A model generated the notes under the pieces. It saw only the letters and a program-made list of their open reading frames with translations. It was not told where the DNA came from and did not search any database. 64,000 nt of DNA from positions 62,001-126,000 of the forward strand of contig JAJFKP010000055.1 in assembly GCA_021773135.1 (NCBI GenBank). Reading direction: 5' to 3'. Both the position numbers and the translations under genes were made by a program. The DNA is from Woeseiaceae bacterium. GTDB taxonomy: Bacteria > Pseudomonadota > Gammaproteobacteria > Steroidobacterales > Woeseiaceae. This document shows positions 54,179-63,355 of the stretch, piece after piece (the stretch's first letter is position 1; every line of letters begins with the position of its first letter).

Positions 54179-56629
54179 ATGAAATTCAGGAAAGCCCTCA
54201 CCATCGCGGCTGCTTTCATTATCGTCCTGCTACTCGGCGGTTGGCTTTTACGCAACGCGCTCATCCAGCGTTTTTCCGGCCCGTTGCTTGCCAAGTTTGA
54301 TATTGAACTGGTCGACGTGTCGCTCGACGCGCTCGCCACCAGCAAGGCGCGAATCGGCTACCTGGAGCTGGTGCATGCCAAAGGCACAACGGTGACAATT
54401 GAAGGACTGACCTTGCCCATTGGTCGGGCAGCAGACGGCTCGCGGACCTACACTGCAGAAAAGGTATCCGTAATCACAGCGACCCGCTCGGAGGGCGAAC
54501 CCTTCGAATTGGCGCGCTTGATCGACCAATATCTGTTGTTGCCGGAATATCTCGCCGACAGCGATATAAAGGTAGCGACATTTTCGATGCCACCCTACCC
54601 CGCCGCGCATAACCTGCAGTGGACCGTGACGCAAAACGACCAAACTCTGCGGGCAACGATTGCGTCCATGGAACTTGAAATTGGCACGACGGGAATTACG
54701 GAAAGAGAGTACGAGATGCGCTTTGCAATTGACGTTGCGAAGGCGAATGAACGTTTCGTCACCGGGCATTTGCGCCGAAACAATGCCGGCATCGCAATTG
54801 CGGGCGGCGCTTCAATCGAACTGTCTGCGTGGGAACATCTCGTGAAAATGGCGGGCATAGTTCCGGATCCTGTCACAATGACGTCCGGCACCGCGCTCCT
54901 CGAATACGAGGTAGACATTCCCTATGACACCAACGAATCACCGTCAGTCGCGGCCGCGCTGTCGCCCTCGGCGGAACTGGGACTTGGCTATGCGAACGGC
55001 GACACGTCCCTGACCTCCATCGTCGTGACATCGGCCACGCCTCTGACAGTTAGCGCAACTTTTCCTGCAGTCGAGTGGCAGCTGCAACAGGATGAGGCAG
55101 CGATAAGAGTTAGCTACGAAGACTTCACCGATATTCCGCTGCGGATCTTTGGTCTGACCTGCACTTCCGAAAACAGGTGCACGATGAATTCTGAACTCAG
55201 GATGGCACCAGCCGAACTGCCTTCCGGCAGAGTCGAGCGGATCAGTTTGACCTCACGCCAGACATTTGACTTCTCAACCGCCGCACCGCGACTGGAACTA
55301 CACGCCGGCGGAAAAATGACTGCAAGCGGGCTCAAGGTGAATGATGTGAACATTGGATCTTGGGATGCAACATTGACGTCCGCAGCGAGTCTGGAGATCG
55401 TCCCGTCCGGCTGGAAGTTCGACGCAAGCTCCGTAGCGGCCCGCCTGGAATCGCTGTCTGTGAGTGACAATCTCTTGCTGTCCGGGCCACTCGTTCTTGA
55501 GGAAGCTTCGGTGGCCAGTCTGGACAACGTTACAACCGCAGTACTCGAGCTGCGCGCTCCGAATTCCCGACTTAAAACGGGTTCACACGATATCCTGATG
55601 CCCGGCTTGCAGGGCTCTGTCGCGCAGCGTGGTGACGACATCGAATTTAGTATTGCCACGATCGATCTTTACGAAAACGGCAAGGTACAGGGACAATACA
55701 GCCTGGATAACGGTCACGGAAATTTGGCTGTCGCTGACCTCGTTATCGCTTTTACTGAAACGCCCTTGTCAGCATGGACGTCACGCTGGAACCAAGACTG
55801 GGATCTTGTTGCCGGCACCGTTGGCGTTTCGGGACAGGTTGCGTGGTTGCAAAACGGTGCCGGGAGCCTGTCCGGCCCGATCAATATCGGGGCCGCTGAT
55901 CTTGCAGGCTATTTTGGCGATACCGCATTTACCGGCCTGTCGACTGATCTCCAGGTAATGTACGACGGAAAAGGCAGTGCTACCGTCATGCCTTCAAGCG
56001 CTTCGGTCGAGTTGATCGATGTCGGCCTGCCGTTGCGGAACATTACGGCAGATTACGCCATAACCCCTGATTTCAGTGGAGCAGACGTAGCCAACCTGCG
56101 AATGAACGCCTTTGATGGCGTTATTAGCGCTGATCCGTTCAGCGTGCGTACAGACAAAGGCAGTAATACTGTGATGGTGCGGGCTGAATCCCTGAAGCTA
56201 AGCGATATTCTTACACTGAAGGAGTTCGATGCTGTTGAGGTTAGCGGGCGAATTGGCGCCGAACTTCCCATCACGATCTCATCGGAGGGCATCACAATAG
56301 CGGCTGGCTCACTAACGGGCGAGGCCCCCGGCGGCGTTATCCGCTACCTGTCCGGGAACCTGGCGAACCAAGCGGTGAATCGCAATATTGATTCTGTCAG
56401 GCAGGCGCTAAGTCACTTCGAGTACGACACGTTAACCTCAAAGCTCAGTTACAGTCAGGAGGGCGATCTCGAGCTCGCGATGCAACTTAAGGGCAGAAAC
56501 CCCGACATGGAAGGCAGCAGGCCCGTGATTTTGAATTTGAATGTACAAAACAACGTCCCGCAGATGCTGAAAAGTTTGCAGGCAGCGCGTGCGGTTGAGG
56601 AGCTATTGGAGAGGCAACTTGCAGAATAG
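54179..56629 (+). CDS. ydbH: YdbH-like AsmA-superfamily intermembrane lipid-transport protein
   Basis: One N-terminal membrane helix (MKFRKALTIAAAFIIVLLL) followed by about 790 residues of beta-strand repeats. The family forms a periplasmic bridge that moves phospholipids to the outer membrane together with the lipoprotein YnbE. Recognition rests on architecture plus the immediately following ynbE and ydbL genes, the usual gene order. About 817 residues, close to E. coli YdbH. Confidence 0.85.
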   Translation: MKFRKALTIAAAFIIVLLLGGWLLRNALIQRFSGPLLAKFDIELVDVSLDALATSKARIGYLELVHAKGTTVTIEGLTLPIGRAADGSRTYTAEKVSVITATRSEGEPFELARLIDQYLLLPEYLADSDIKVATFSMPPYPAAHNLQWTVTQNDQTLRATIASMELEIGTTGITEREYEMRFAIDVAKANERFVTGHLRRNNAGIAIAGGASIELSAWEHLVKMAGIVPDPVTMTSGTALLEYEVDIPYDTNESPSVAAALSPSAELGLGYANGDTSLTSIVVTSATPLTVSATFPAVEWQLQQDEAAIRVSYEDFTDIPLRIFGLTCTSENRCTMNSELRMAPAELPSGRVERISLTSRQTFDFSTAAPRLELHAGGKMTASGLKVNDVNIGSWDATLTSAASLEIVPSGWKFDASSVAARLESLSVSDNLLLSGPLVLEEASVASLDNVTTAVLELRAPNSRLKTGSHDILMPGLQGSVAQRGDDIEFSIATIDLYENGKVQGQYSLDNGHGNLAVADLVIAFTETPLSAWTSRWNQDWDLVAGTVGVSGQVAWLQNGAGSLSGPINIGAADLAGYFGDTAFTGLSTDLQVMYDGKGSATVMPSSASVELIDVGLPLRNITADYAITPDFSGADVANLRMNAFDGVISADPFSVRTDKGSNTVMVRAESLKLSDILTLKEFDAVEVSGRIGAELPITISSEGITIAAGSLTGEAPGGVIRYLSGNLANQAVNRNIDSVRQALSHFEYDTLTSKLSYSQEGDLELAMQLKGRNPDMEGSRPVILNLNVQNNVPQMLKSLQAARAVEELLERQLAE

Positions 56630-56707
56630 ACACACATGCTATCAGGCTGTCAGTACTTGCGGTAAGCTCGGCCACTGCTTCTCCGGTGAGTGTAGGTAAG
56701 TTAAGCC

Positions 56708-56893
56708 ATGAAACAAACATTCTTTACGTTAGTGCTGTTCTCGTTGCTCGGCGGGTGCAACCCGACTGTCAAAGTTGAGGCACCCGACAAACCGATCGAG
56801 ATCAATCTCAATGTCAAAATTGAGCACGAGATTCGCCTGCAGGTCGATCGGGAACTCCAGGGACTGTTCGACGAAGAGAGCGACGTATTTTGA
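56708..56893 (+). CDS. ynbE: YnbE-family outer-membrane lipoprotein
   Basis: 61-aa lipoprotein with lipobox SLLGGC and the short conserved segment PTVKVEAPDKPIEINLNVKI; partners YdbH at the outer membrane in E. coli. The preceding gap is about 78 bp and AGTGTAGG precedes the ATG. Confidence 0.85.
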   Translation: MKQTFFTLVLFSLLGGCNPTVKVEAPDKPIEINLNVKIEHEIRLQVDRELQGLFDEESDVF

Positions 56894-56904
56894 GGATGAT
56901 GACG

Positions 56905-57228
56905 ATGAAAAAAATTGTTGCAGCCATTGGCCTGATGATGTTGTTGCAGAATGCATGGGCCATCGATATTGGTACAGCCAAGTCGCAGGGATTGGTCGGT
57001 GAGGCTCGCGATGGCTATATCGCCGCCGTACAAACGCCGGTAAGCGCAGAGGTGCGCGCCCTGATTGCCGATGTAAACGGCAAACGCCGGGCAGAATTCA
57101 ATCGTGCCGCCCAGAAAACGGGTACGACCGTAGCCCAGGTGGCCAATCGTTTCTATGAACTGGCTGTGCAAAAAACAGCAGCCGGGCACTACTACCAGGA
57201 CAGTAGTGGACAGTGGCGCAAAAAATAG
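56905..57228 (+). CDS. ydbL: YdbL family (DUF1318) periplasmic protein
   Basis: A signal peptide (MKKIVAAIGLMMLLQNAWA) precedes a DUF1318 domain: SQGLVGEARDGYIAAV, VNGKRRAEFNRAAQKTGTTVAQVANRFYEL. I use the ATG with GAGG nine bases upstream; the frame begins 11 bp earlier at a TTG. It is thought to control the YdbH-YnbE bridge. Confidence 0.85.
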   Translation: MKKIVAAIGLMMLLQNAWAIDIGTAKSQGLVGEARDGYIAAVQTPVSAEVRALIADVNGKRRAEFNRAAQKTGTTVAQVANRFYELAVQKTAAGHYYQDSSGQWRKK

Positions 57229-57257
57229 GAAGTGACATTAAGAAAGCACCGCAATGC

Positions 57258-57282
57258 ATTGATTAAAAACATTTTAATCAAT
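57258..57282. repeat. Perfect AT-rich 11-bp hairpin between convergent ydbL and ecsC genes
   Basis: ATTGATTAAAA and TTTTAATCAAT with a 3-base loop. The position between convergent stops suggests a weak bidirectional terminator or transcription barrier, although no GC stem is present. A protein-binding palindrome is the alternative. Confidence 0.55.
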
Positions 57283-57323
57283 AAGGTGATGCGCGCCTCT
57301 GCAACGCATTGGAAGCCGCCGGG

Positions 57324-58139
57324 TCAAACCGGCAGTTGGTTGCCCTGCAATCCCTTGTAGGCCTCTGCGATGACCTCGATGCCATATTTGCGCTCGAGTC
57401 CGCGCAGGACGAAATGCCCCCGTGCCATGTCCTGAAAATGGGAAATGAATATTGTATTCACTAACCCGCCGCCAACAGCGCCGAGGACCGGCATTGTCTG
57501 CGCCATCGCTTTTTGCGTTACGACGATGCCGAAGCGCTGCGCCACGGCCGATACCAGGCGGACCAGGGCGGGCGCGCTCGCAGAGCCTACGCCGTATTTT
57601 GCGACATATTGCATTGCATCTGTTAACGCCTTACCGAGCGCCAGCCGCACACCATAGTATGATGTTTCGGCGGCATCGTCCTGATCCGACATACCGCTGC
57701 CCATCGCAAATACCTGCATGCAATTCAGCAAGGTTTCCGGATTACTGGGTGCCTCTCCTTCCGCACGCGCTATATCAACAATCGAGCGAAACATTATCGC
57801 CGTTGTTACAGGCAATTCGACGACCAGCGTACTGAGCCCAAAAAAGCCGCCAACGGCGCCCGTGGTTATCGCAGCCGCCTTGTGCAGGCCCGGACTCGCC
57901 GGCACCTGCTTATCGTCCCTGATCGTTCGCAGAGAACTTTGCAAGACAAACTCGATCGCTGTGTGCGTGGACTTGCTGACAACGTCAACCACACCTTCCG
58001 GCGCCCGCTTGCCAAGCTCCCTGGTGACGGCCTCGACCGGCATGCCGACGGCGGAACTCAATCGAACCGCCAGCGACGGATTCTCAAGCGTAGAATACGC
58101 GTCTTTCAGTGTCGCAAGGTCGTTATCGGTCAGCGGCAT
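57324..58139 (-). CDS. EcsC family protein
   Basis: 271 aa with EcsC pattern: ITTGAVGGFFGLSTLVVELP (two hydrophobic segments), MFRSIVDIARAEG, YYGVRLALGKA and VGGGLVNTIFISHFQDMARGHFVLRGLE toward the C-terminus. Function unknown; the family is found beside ABC exporters in Firmicutes and elsewhere alone. Confidence 0.82.
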   Translation of the reverse strand: MPLTDNDLATLKDAYSTLENPSLAVRLSSAVGMPVEAVTRELGKRAPEGVVDVVSKSTHTAIEFVLQSSLRTIRDDKQVPASPGLHKAAAITTGAVGGFFGLSTLVVELPVTTAIMFRSIVDIARAEGEAPSNPETLLNCMQVFAMGSGMSDQDDAAETSYYGVRLALGKALTDAMQYVAKYGVGSASAPALVRLVSAVAQRFGIVVTQKAMAQTMPVLGAVGGGLVNTIFISHFQDMARGHFVLRGLERKYGIEVIAEAYKGLQGNQLPV

Positions 58140-58474
58140 GTCGAGGGCATTTTGGGATATTCACATTGCACCAGTAAAGTATTGGTACGCCGGGGCAAAT
58201 ATCTGCTGGCCCGGGTAGCGCTAGCGGTTAACAGGAAAAGACGAGTATACAATGGTCCGCACTGATGGGACCCAAGCTGCTTTACTGCAAGGCGCGTAAT
58301 AACCGGGGTCGACCAGCCGGTGCAACACCGGTTGCATAAAGTTGTGCCAGCGCCAGGCAACCCAGGAGGTCCGTCGCGCCGTTGCCCTGAGCTCGGAAGC
58401 GCAATTTTGAGTGTGCGACTTTGCGCTTTCGGCGTTCAACCCGGAATCCGCTTGCCGATCATTATTGAACAGGC
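58140..58474. other. Intergenic region upstream of ecsC
   Basis: About 335 bp before a terminator. I found no protein-like frame, no tRNA and no repeat. Several short inverted sequences (for example CCGGTTGCA/TGCAACACCGG) are too short to name. Confidence 0.4.
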
Positions 58475-58505
58475 AAAAAAAACCCCGCACCAGGCGGGGT
58501 TTCTT
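58475..58505 (-). terminator. Rho-independent terminator after the outer-membrane barrel gene
   Basis: Minus strand: GAAGAAA-CCCCGC-CTGGT-GCGGGG-TTTTTTTT. A 6-bp GC stem with a U-run about 20 bp past the barrel stop; the flanking As make it work in both directions. Confidence 0.85.
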
Positions 58506-58524
58506 CTTAAAGCCGAAAGTTTTT

Positions 58525-59094
58525 TCATTCGCCGAAATAAAATCGACCGCTTAAGGTGTAAGAAGAGACATCATCGCTCCACTTGCCACCGAAACCTAAT
58601 GAGAATGTATCTGTGAAATTGTACAGACCAGCTGCCGCAATTCCGGTATCGCCACCACTATCGCTATAGTCGATGTGCTCGATGCCGGCATTCAGCTCAA
58701 GCTCATTGCTGGCTGCGATTCGCAGACCAACTGCCAAACCAATGCCGCTGTCGTCAACGTCACCCAGGCCGGGTGCGTCAAACTCGATATATTCGTAAGA
58801 AAGCCGGGCTATAAGATCGACTGTTTCGGTCATGCCTCTGTTGTAGCCAAGACCGGCCGAAAACGTCGTCGCGTCCACACCAAAATCAAGCCCAGCAGAT
58901 TCATAGCTGCCAAACACGTGGTAGTCACCGTTAAGCGCATATGAGCCTTCAACACCGAATCCGTCGCCATCCACATTGATGTCATCGAAGTCGGTTGTGC
59001 CATAGCCGATCGAAAAATAGTTGTAATCGAATTCTGCGGCTGTCGCAGAAACCGAAAACGCCAGAGAGAGTATTACTAGTGTTGAACGCAACAT
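58525..59094 (-). CDS. Small outer-membrane beta-barrel protein
   Basis: The start at MLRSTLVILSLAFSVSATAA has AGGAGA upstream and yields a signal peptide. The mature part (about 170 residues) is alternating polar/hydrophobic strands with frequent Gly and aromatics (FSIGYGTTDFDD, VDLIARLSYEYIEF, LGFGGKWSDDVSSYTL) and ends in Phe-Gly-Glu, close to an outer-membrane C-terminal strand. Eight strands are likely. Function unknown. Confidence 0.82.
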   Translation of the reverse strand: MLRSTLVILSLAFSVSATAAEFDYNYFSIGYGTTDFDDINVDGDGFGVEGSYALNGDYHVFGSYESAGLDFGVDATTFSAGLGYNRGMTETVDLIARLSYEYIEFDAPGLGDVDDSGIGLAVGLRIAASNELELNAGIEHIDYSDSGGDTGIAAAGLYNFTDTFSLGFGGKWSDDVSSYTLSGRFYFGE

Positions 59095-59153
59095 TACGTT
59101 CTCCTGCTGTTTGCCCAAGAAAGGCGAATCCTATCCACCCGCACAGAAGGGAT

Positions 59154-59169
59154 TGTGTTTTGGGTCACA
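59154..59169. promoter_or_regulatory. CRP/FNR-family-like site before the outer-membrane barrel gene
   Basis: TGTGT-N6-TCACA, one mismatch from TGTGA-N6-TCACA, about 60 bp from the start codon. Single site, so low weight. Confidence 0.3.
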
Positions 59170-59361
59170 TAACACGATTAACGCGAACTATTGTTAAATG
59201 GTCGTTACGAAAAGTATCGACCAGTTCGCTTTTCACTCTGAATTTGTAGCAAAAACGCCACAAGCACACTCACACGTTTCTGGCGTCTTGCGCACTTTGA
59301 GTCCGTTTCCGCGACAGTTTTCAGCTCGGCAAACGCCCATTTGCCGCCAACTACAGTTTCG

Positions 59362-59694
59362 TCACGCGGTACTCGCGTGCAATTCCTTATCCAGTCCCGA
59401 TATCACAGCTGCATGCTCGATGGTCCGTCTTTCGAAAATTGGCACGAGATTCTCGAGTTTCCCGAGCGAGCTCGCGGCTATCAGTTCGGCGCAAATTGCG
59501 GAGAAGTACTTCAAACAAACCTGGCTACTGCTGCGTTTCAATGCATGAGCAATTTGGTCGATGACATCAGAGTCGCCGTCGGAAATCGCTGCACGAAGCC
59601 GCAACAGCAACTGAGTGGAACTGGAATAAATGGCCATCACAATCTCTTGTAGTAAAACTATACCGACGCTGGAATCCGGCAAGCGAAGTTCCAT
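59362..59694 (-). CDS. Orphan Hpt (histidine phosphotransfer) domain protein, possibly a gene remnant
   Basis: The Hpt motif IAHALKRSSSQVCL carries the phospho-His; flanking helices match the four-helix bundle. I use the ATG at MELRLPDSS, but the same frame stays open about 155 bp further upstream (including a TTG) with residues that look like the linker before an Hpt domain in hybrid kinases. It could be a free-standing Hpt or the last piece of a deleted hybrid kinase. No ribosome site is convincing. Confidence 0.55.
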   Translation of the reverse strand: MELRLPDSSVGIVLLQEIVMAIYSSSTQLLLRLRAAISDGDSDVIDQIAHALKRSSSQVCLKYFSAICAELIAASSLGKLENLVPIFERRTIEHAAVISGLDKELHASTA

Positions 59695-59947
59695 AATTAC
59701 GCTCTTGTCGACGGACCCGACCGTGGCGACATCGCCAAACGGAGAGGCAGTGTACGATGAGACATTTATCGAAAACTGTTGCAAAAAGTTTTGTTCTACC
59801 AGGCAGATGCGCGGATCTTCGCTGTGATCTACACGGTATTTGGCGCGTTGCTACTGCTCGCCTGGCGTTTCGGATGACCCAAGAACAGGCCTGACCGGCA
59901 TTGGTGGATATTGGGACATTCTTGTTTTAGCGTATTAATACGTTAAT

Positions 59948-61444
59948 TCAAGAATGTCCCGGTTTTTTGGTAAAGAATCGAACAATTTCTACCATGGCCT
60001 CCGTATCAAATCTGCAGTAGCGCAACAGCTGCTCCTCGAGTTCCGTCTTTCTTATCGAACCGGTCTCAGCGGCGATCGCCTCTATAAAAGCCTCTGCCGC
60101 GCCAACTCCCTCGTTGATGCCCTCCAAATTCGCATAATCCATGTGCGGTGCAATACACGGCAGAACCGCCTTGATCGACCATGAGCCGAGCATCCTCGGG
60201 TGATAGTAGTTGTCCTTTACTACGGGATACAGATCAAACAATCGATCGATGATGTTGTTCAACGGAATTGCAAGGTCTGGCAACAGGTCGATTAAGATGC
60301 GGATAACCCGCTTTTCGTAGCTCGTGTACATCAACACCGGACCTACTTCGCCGAGGCACTCAATCAGGCGCTCCGCGAGGCGCCGCATTGGTGGCTCGCC
60401 CGACAAGTCAAGAAAGTCCTCGTGCCGCAGATTGTCGCGATCACTATCTCCATTGCCGTCATCTATATGACATGACCATTGCACAGGAAGGCTCGAGTAC
60501 GGTCTCGTTCCCGGCCAGATCGGCACGGCAGGTCCTATCGTTTCGAAGTCGAGGAAGTAGCGTGGATATTCAAGCGTCTCCAGAATCTTACGACCTTCAT
60601 CCAGCACCTCCGGTTGACCGTCAGAGGTGATGCGATGAATACGCCGCTGCGTTGCCGCTGTGATGCTGTGAATATTGACATCTCGGATATCGCGACACCC
60701 GAGCGCAACATGTCTGGCGAGATTCGCCTTACTGCCACCCAGTCCAGCAATCGGATACTCCGTGTCATTTGGCCAGCAATGAGACTGGAACTCACATTCG
60801 AAGGGTTGTGTGCACTGTGGTCCAACATTGACATCCGGCATCGGGCCGGTGACGGCTGCTCGTGCCGCGACGAGCAGGTCAACCACTTCCTGCTTCAGAT
60901 CCCCTACTCGGTCGGTCAGGTCTTCTTCGATGAGGAGCCCCGCATAATCGCCGTCGCCCGGATAGACGAACTGATTGTTGACGTGTGCGAGAGCTACAGA
61001 ACGAACAGATAGTCCCGCCTGTTGAATCACCCAGACCTGAATCGCACAATCGAGTACATGATAGTCCTTCACTGATGTCGATGACTTGACCTCAATAAGC
61101 TGCCAGCCGTCGTCCAATGGCACGAGCACATCGGCACGCACCAAAACATTTTCGTGCATGAACGTTGCCTCGAAGACAGGAAATCGCGGATTGGATTCCA
61201 GGAGCACCTTGGTCTCCTGAATCATGAACCCGTTTCTTGGGTTGAACGGGATTTCCACCGACTCAGTTGTGCCATACAACTGTTGTGCAATGACACCAAC
61301 CTGGTGACCGGTCGCAAACATCGACTCCTTCCTGGTGGTTGTCTCCCCCAGTTCCGGGTGGTGCTGCTCAAGGTGCAGCATTTTCGGGCACTGCCAGGCG
61401 GAGATCAGGCGAGATTTTGAGAGATAGGGTCTACGAGCGGCCAT
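59948..61444 (-). CDS. Cas4/RecB-like nuclease fused to DUF2779 domain
   Basis: N-terminal part (about 1-230): LSKSRLISAWQCPKMLHLEQHHPEL, then PD-(D/E)xK residues in VRADVLVPLDDGWQLIEVKSST, and four cysteines (SAWQC near residue 17 and CTQPFECEFQSHC) that fit an Fe-S cluster as in Cas4/RecB-type nucleases. C-terminal DUF2779 with a DEDD-type FLDFETIGPAVPIWPG. Whether it acts in repair or defence is unknown. An alternative GTG lies five codons upstream. Confidence 0.85.
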   Translation of the reverse strand: MAARRPYLSKSRLISAWQCPKMLHLEQHHPELGETTTRKESMFATGHQVGVIAQQLYGTTESVEIPFNPRNGFMIQETKVLLESNPRFPVFEATFMHENVLVRADVLVPLDDGWQLIEVKSSTSVKDYHVLDCAIQVWVIQQAGLSVRSVALAHVNNQFVYPGDGDYAGLLIEEDLTDRVGDLKQEVVDLLVAARAAVTGPMPDVNVGPQCTQPFECEFQSHCWPNDTEYPIAGLGGSKANLARHVALGCRDIRDVNIHSITAATQRRIHRITSDGQPEVLDEGRKILETLEYPRYFLDFETIGPAVPIWPGTRPYSSLPVQWSCHIDDGNGDSDRDNLRHEDFLDLSGEPPMRRLAERLIECLGEVGPVLMYTSYEKRVIRILIDLLPDLAIPLNNIIDRLFDLYPVVKDNYYHPRMLGSWSIKAVLPCIAPHMDYANLEGINEGVGAAEAFIEAIAAETGSIRKTELEEQLLRYCRFDTEAMVEIVRFFTKKPGHS

Positions 61445-61512
61445 CGCAGGATAGTACACCGGGCCATCGGGTTATTAACAAGAGGGCGGGCGCGGTTAGG
61501 TCGTCGTGATAC

Positions 61513-61791
61513 GGGACAGTCCCTTTGGGACGGTCCCGGTCAGCTTATTGCGGGAAGGGAAGTTCTTTTTTTTTTGGGAGGGTGCCGGTCAAGTCATCTC
61601 GAGAGGGGGCGGTCCCCTTGGGACAGTCCCGGTCAGGTCATTGTGAAAAATGACGGTCCCTTCGGGACGGTCCTGATCAGGTCATTGTGAAAAGGGACAG
61701 TCCCGGTCAACTCATCTCGGGAAGGGACGGTCCCGGTCAGCTCATTGCGAGAAGGGACGGTCCCTTTGGGACGGTCCCGTCGGACTGTCCC
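61513..61791. repeat. Tandem array of palindromic 30-bp units
   Basis: About six degenerate units, each an 11-bp palindrome GGGACRGTCCC followed by GGTCARSTCATYKYGRGAA; the palindrome is often doubled around TTT or TTG. The array ends about 35 bp past the amidohydrolase stop. Transcripts would form a row of short hairpins. One poly-T stretch interrupts it. A 72-codon frame across it is a by-product of the repeat length. Confidence 0.85.
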
Positions 61792-61825
61792 GCCTGACTT
61801 TCCGCACTGACCCTCTGAGTCGTGG

Positions 61826-63106
61826 CTATTTATTCTTGTATACGATGCCACCTTTCATTACGAAATCGACATCTTCGAGCTCGCTGATATCGGCAAGGGG
61901 ATTGCCATTGACCGCAATGATGTCGGCGAACATTCCTGGTGCAATCTGGCCAACACGATCCTCCCAACCCAGCAGCTCGGCAGTAAGTGTTGTTGCCGAC
62001 TGGATCGCCTGCGCCGGCGTCATACCAAATCGAACGGCGCGCGCAAATTGTTTGCCGTTATCCCCGTGCGGGTAAACGCCCGAGTCTGTCGCGAAGACAA
62101 CTTTTGCACCCATCTCGACAGCTAGCGTAAAGCTTTGGCGCTGACGAGTTCCTACTTCACGTTCCTTATTAATGTTTTCCTCCGGAACGCCGTTTGCCGC
62201 GCCCATCTCAAGCGTGTACTCGGTGTTGTAAATATCAATCGCAAAATAGGTGCCGCGATCAATACCCATTTGAATAGCCTCCCTGTCCAGGAAACTCGCA
62301 TGTTCTATCGAGTCGACTCCCGCCGTAATCGCGCGCTTGATGCCCTCATTGCCATGCGCATGTGCCGCCACTTTACGATCGTGCGTGTGCGACTCATCGA
62401 CAATCGCCTGCATTTCCTCGAGCGTGTACTGCGTCATGCCGACTTTCGTCCCCTTTGAAAAGACGCCACCTGTTGCGCAAAACTTGGTGAGATCGGCACC
62501 ATATTTAACGTTCTTACGTACTTTCTCGCGCACAGCCCAGGGGCCGTCCGCAACTCCGTCACTGCGTTCCTCGAAAGAAGAATTAAGACTATTGTTGTCG
62601 CAGTGCCCGCCAGTAATGCCCAGGCTGGGACCGGAAACCGCCATACGTGGGCCGGGTATTTCGCCGGCGTCAATCGCGTTACGCAACGCGATATCTGCGT
62701 AGTCTGAAGCGCCGACGTTACGAATGGTTGTAAATCCGGCCATAAGGGTCTTCCTGGCATTGACCACACCGCCGATGGTAGCTCTGTGCGGGGACTGGAA
62801 ATACCCGGCAAAAAAGTAGTTGTCCAGGTTGCCAACCACATGAGTATGCATGTCCATTACGCCAGGAAGCACAAATGAAGACGACAAATCGACCACTTCA
62901 GCATCAACCGGGATGTCGATGCCTGAATCGCCTACTGCGGTAATCCTGTCATCCTCGACGACGATCACAGCATCTCGACTGACCCTGCCAGTACGGGAAT
63001 CAAACAATGAACCCGCTTTTATATAGGTTGTCTCGGCCAGTGCCGAACTGATCAGCAATGCAGCGACAGCAGCCGCGCCCCCGATACGTCTTATCCAGTT
63101 GTGCAT
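61826..63106 (-). CDS. Secreted metal-dependent amidohydrolase (imidazolonepropionase-like)
   Basis: Signal peptide (IGGAAAVAALLISSALA). The HxH metal motif is at His87/His89 (MDMHTHVVGN); further ligands in VAAHAHGNEGI, SIEHASFLD and the Asp in FATDSGVYPHGDN. It belongs to the exported amidohydrolases that act as prolidase-like dipeptidases. 426 aa, full length. The palindrome array follows its stop. Confidence 0.9.
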   Translation of the reverse strand: MHNWIRRIGGAAAVAALLISSALAETTYIKAGSLFDSRTGRVSRDAVIVVEDDRITAVGDSGIDIPVDAEVVDLSSSFVLPGVMDMHTHVVGNLDNYFFAGYFQSPHRATIGGVVNARKTLMAGFTTIRNVGASDYADIALRNAIDAGEIPGPRMAVSGPSLGITGGHCDNNSLNSSFEERSDGVADGPWAVREKVRKNVKYGADLTKFCATGGVFSKGTKVGMTQYTLEEMQAIVDESHTHDRKVAAHAHGNEGIKRAITAGVDSIEHASFLDREAIQMGIDRGTYFAIDIYNTEYTLEMGAANGVPEENINKEREVGTRQRQSFTLAVEMGAKVVFATDSGVYPHGDNGKQFARAVRFGMTPAQAIQSATTLTAELLGWEDRVGQIAPGMFADIIAVNGNPLADISELEDVDFVMKGGIVYKNK

Positions 63107-63355
63107 TGAAATCTCCTTCGCGTAATGTCGCTCCGCTGGTCACCTTCGCTGTGCGAATCGGGGCAGCGCAACTGTACCAGAATGGTAATGGTTAAGTTTG
63201 CAGTCCGGCTTTCTGCGACTGCAGAGAAGCACAGTCTCGCCGCTAACGGGAACGTTTCGAAGTGACTGTTTCCGTCGTCCCCAACAGTTCTTCAGAGACA
63301 TTCCATCAAATTGCCGGATCGTCGACAATGGCCAATTACTGTGGCGGAATCTCGC

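Noticed and set aside
58140-58474. tRNA or small RNA gene before ecsC
   Set aside because: I could not fold an acceptor stem, anticodon arm or T-loop motif.
59779-59877. 32-residue single-span protein opposite the Hpt gene
   Set aside because: No convincing start or ribosome site; kept only as part of a finding about a decayed junction.
61513-61791. CRISPR array
   Set aside because: Units are contiguous and degenerate with no unique spacers, and there are no cas1/cas2 genes; the nearby Cas4-like protein is a DUF2779 fusion.
61633-61851. 72-codon frame with a repeated TVPSR/EL pattern
   Set aside because: Arises from the DNA repeat; the unit length is a multiple of three and there is no start context.
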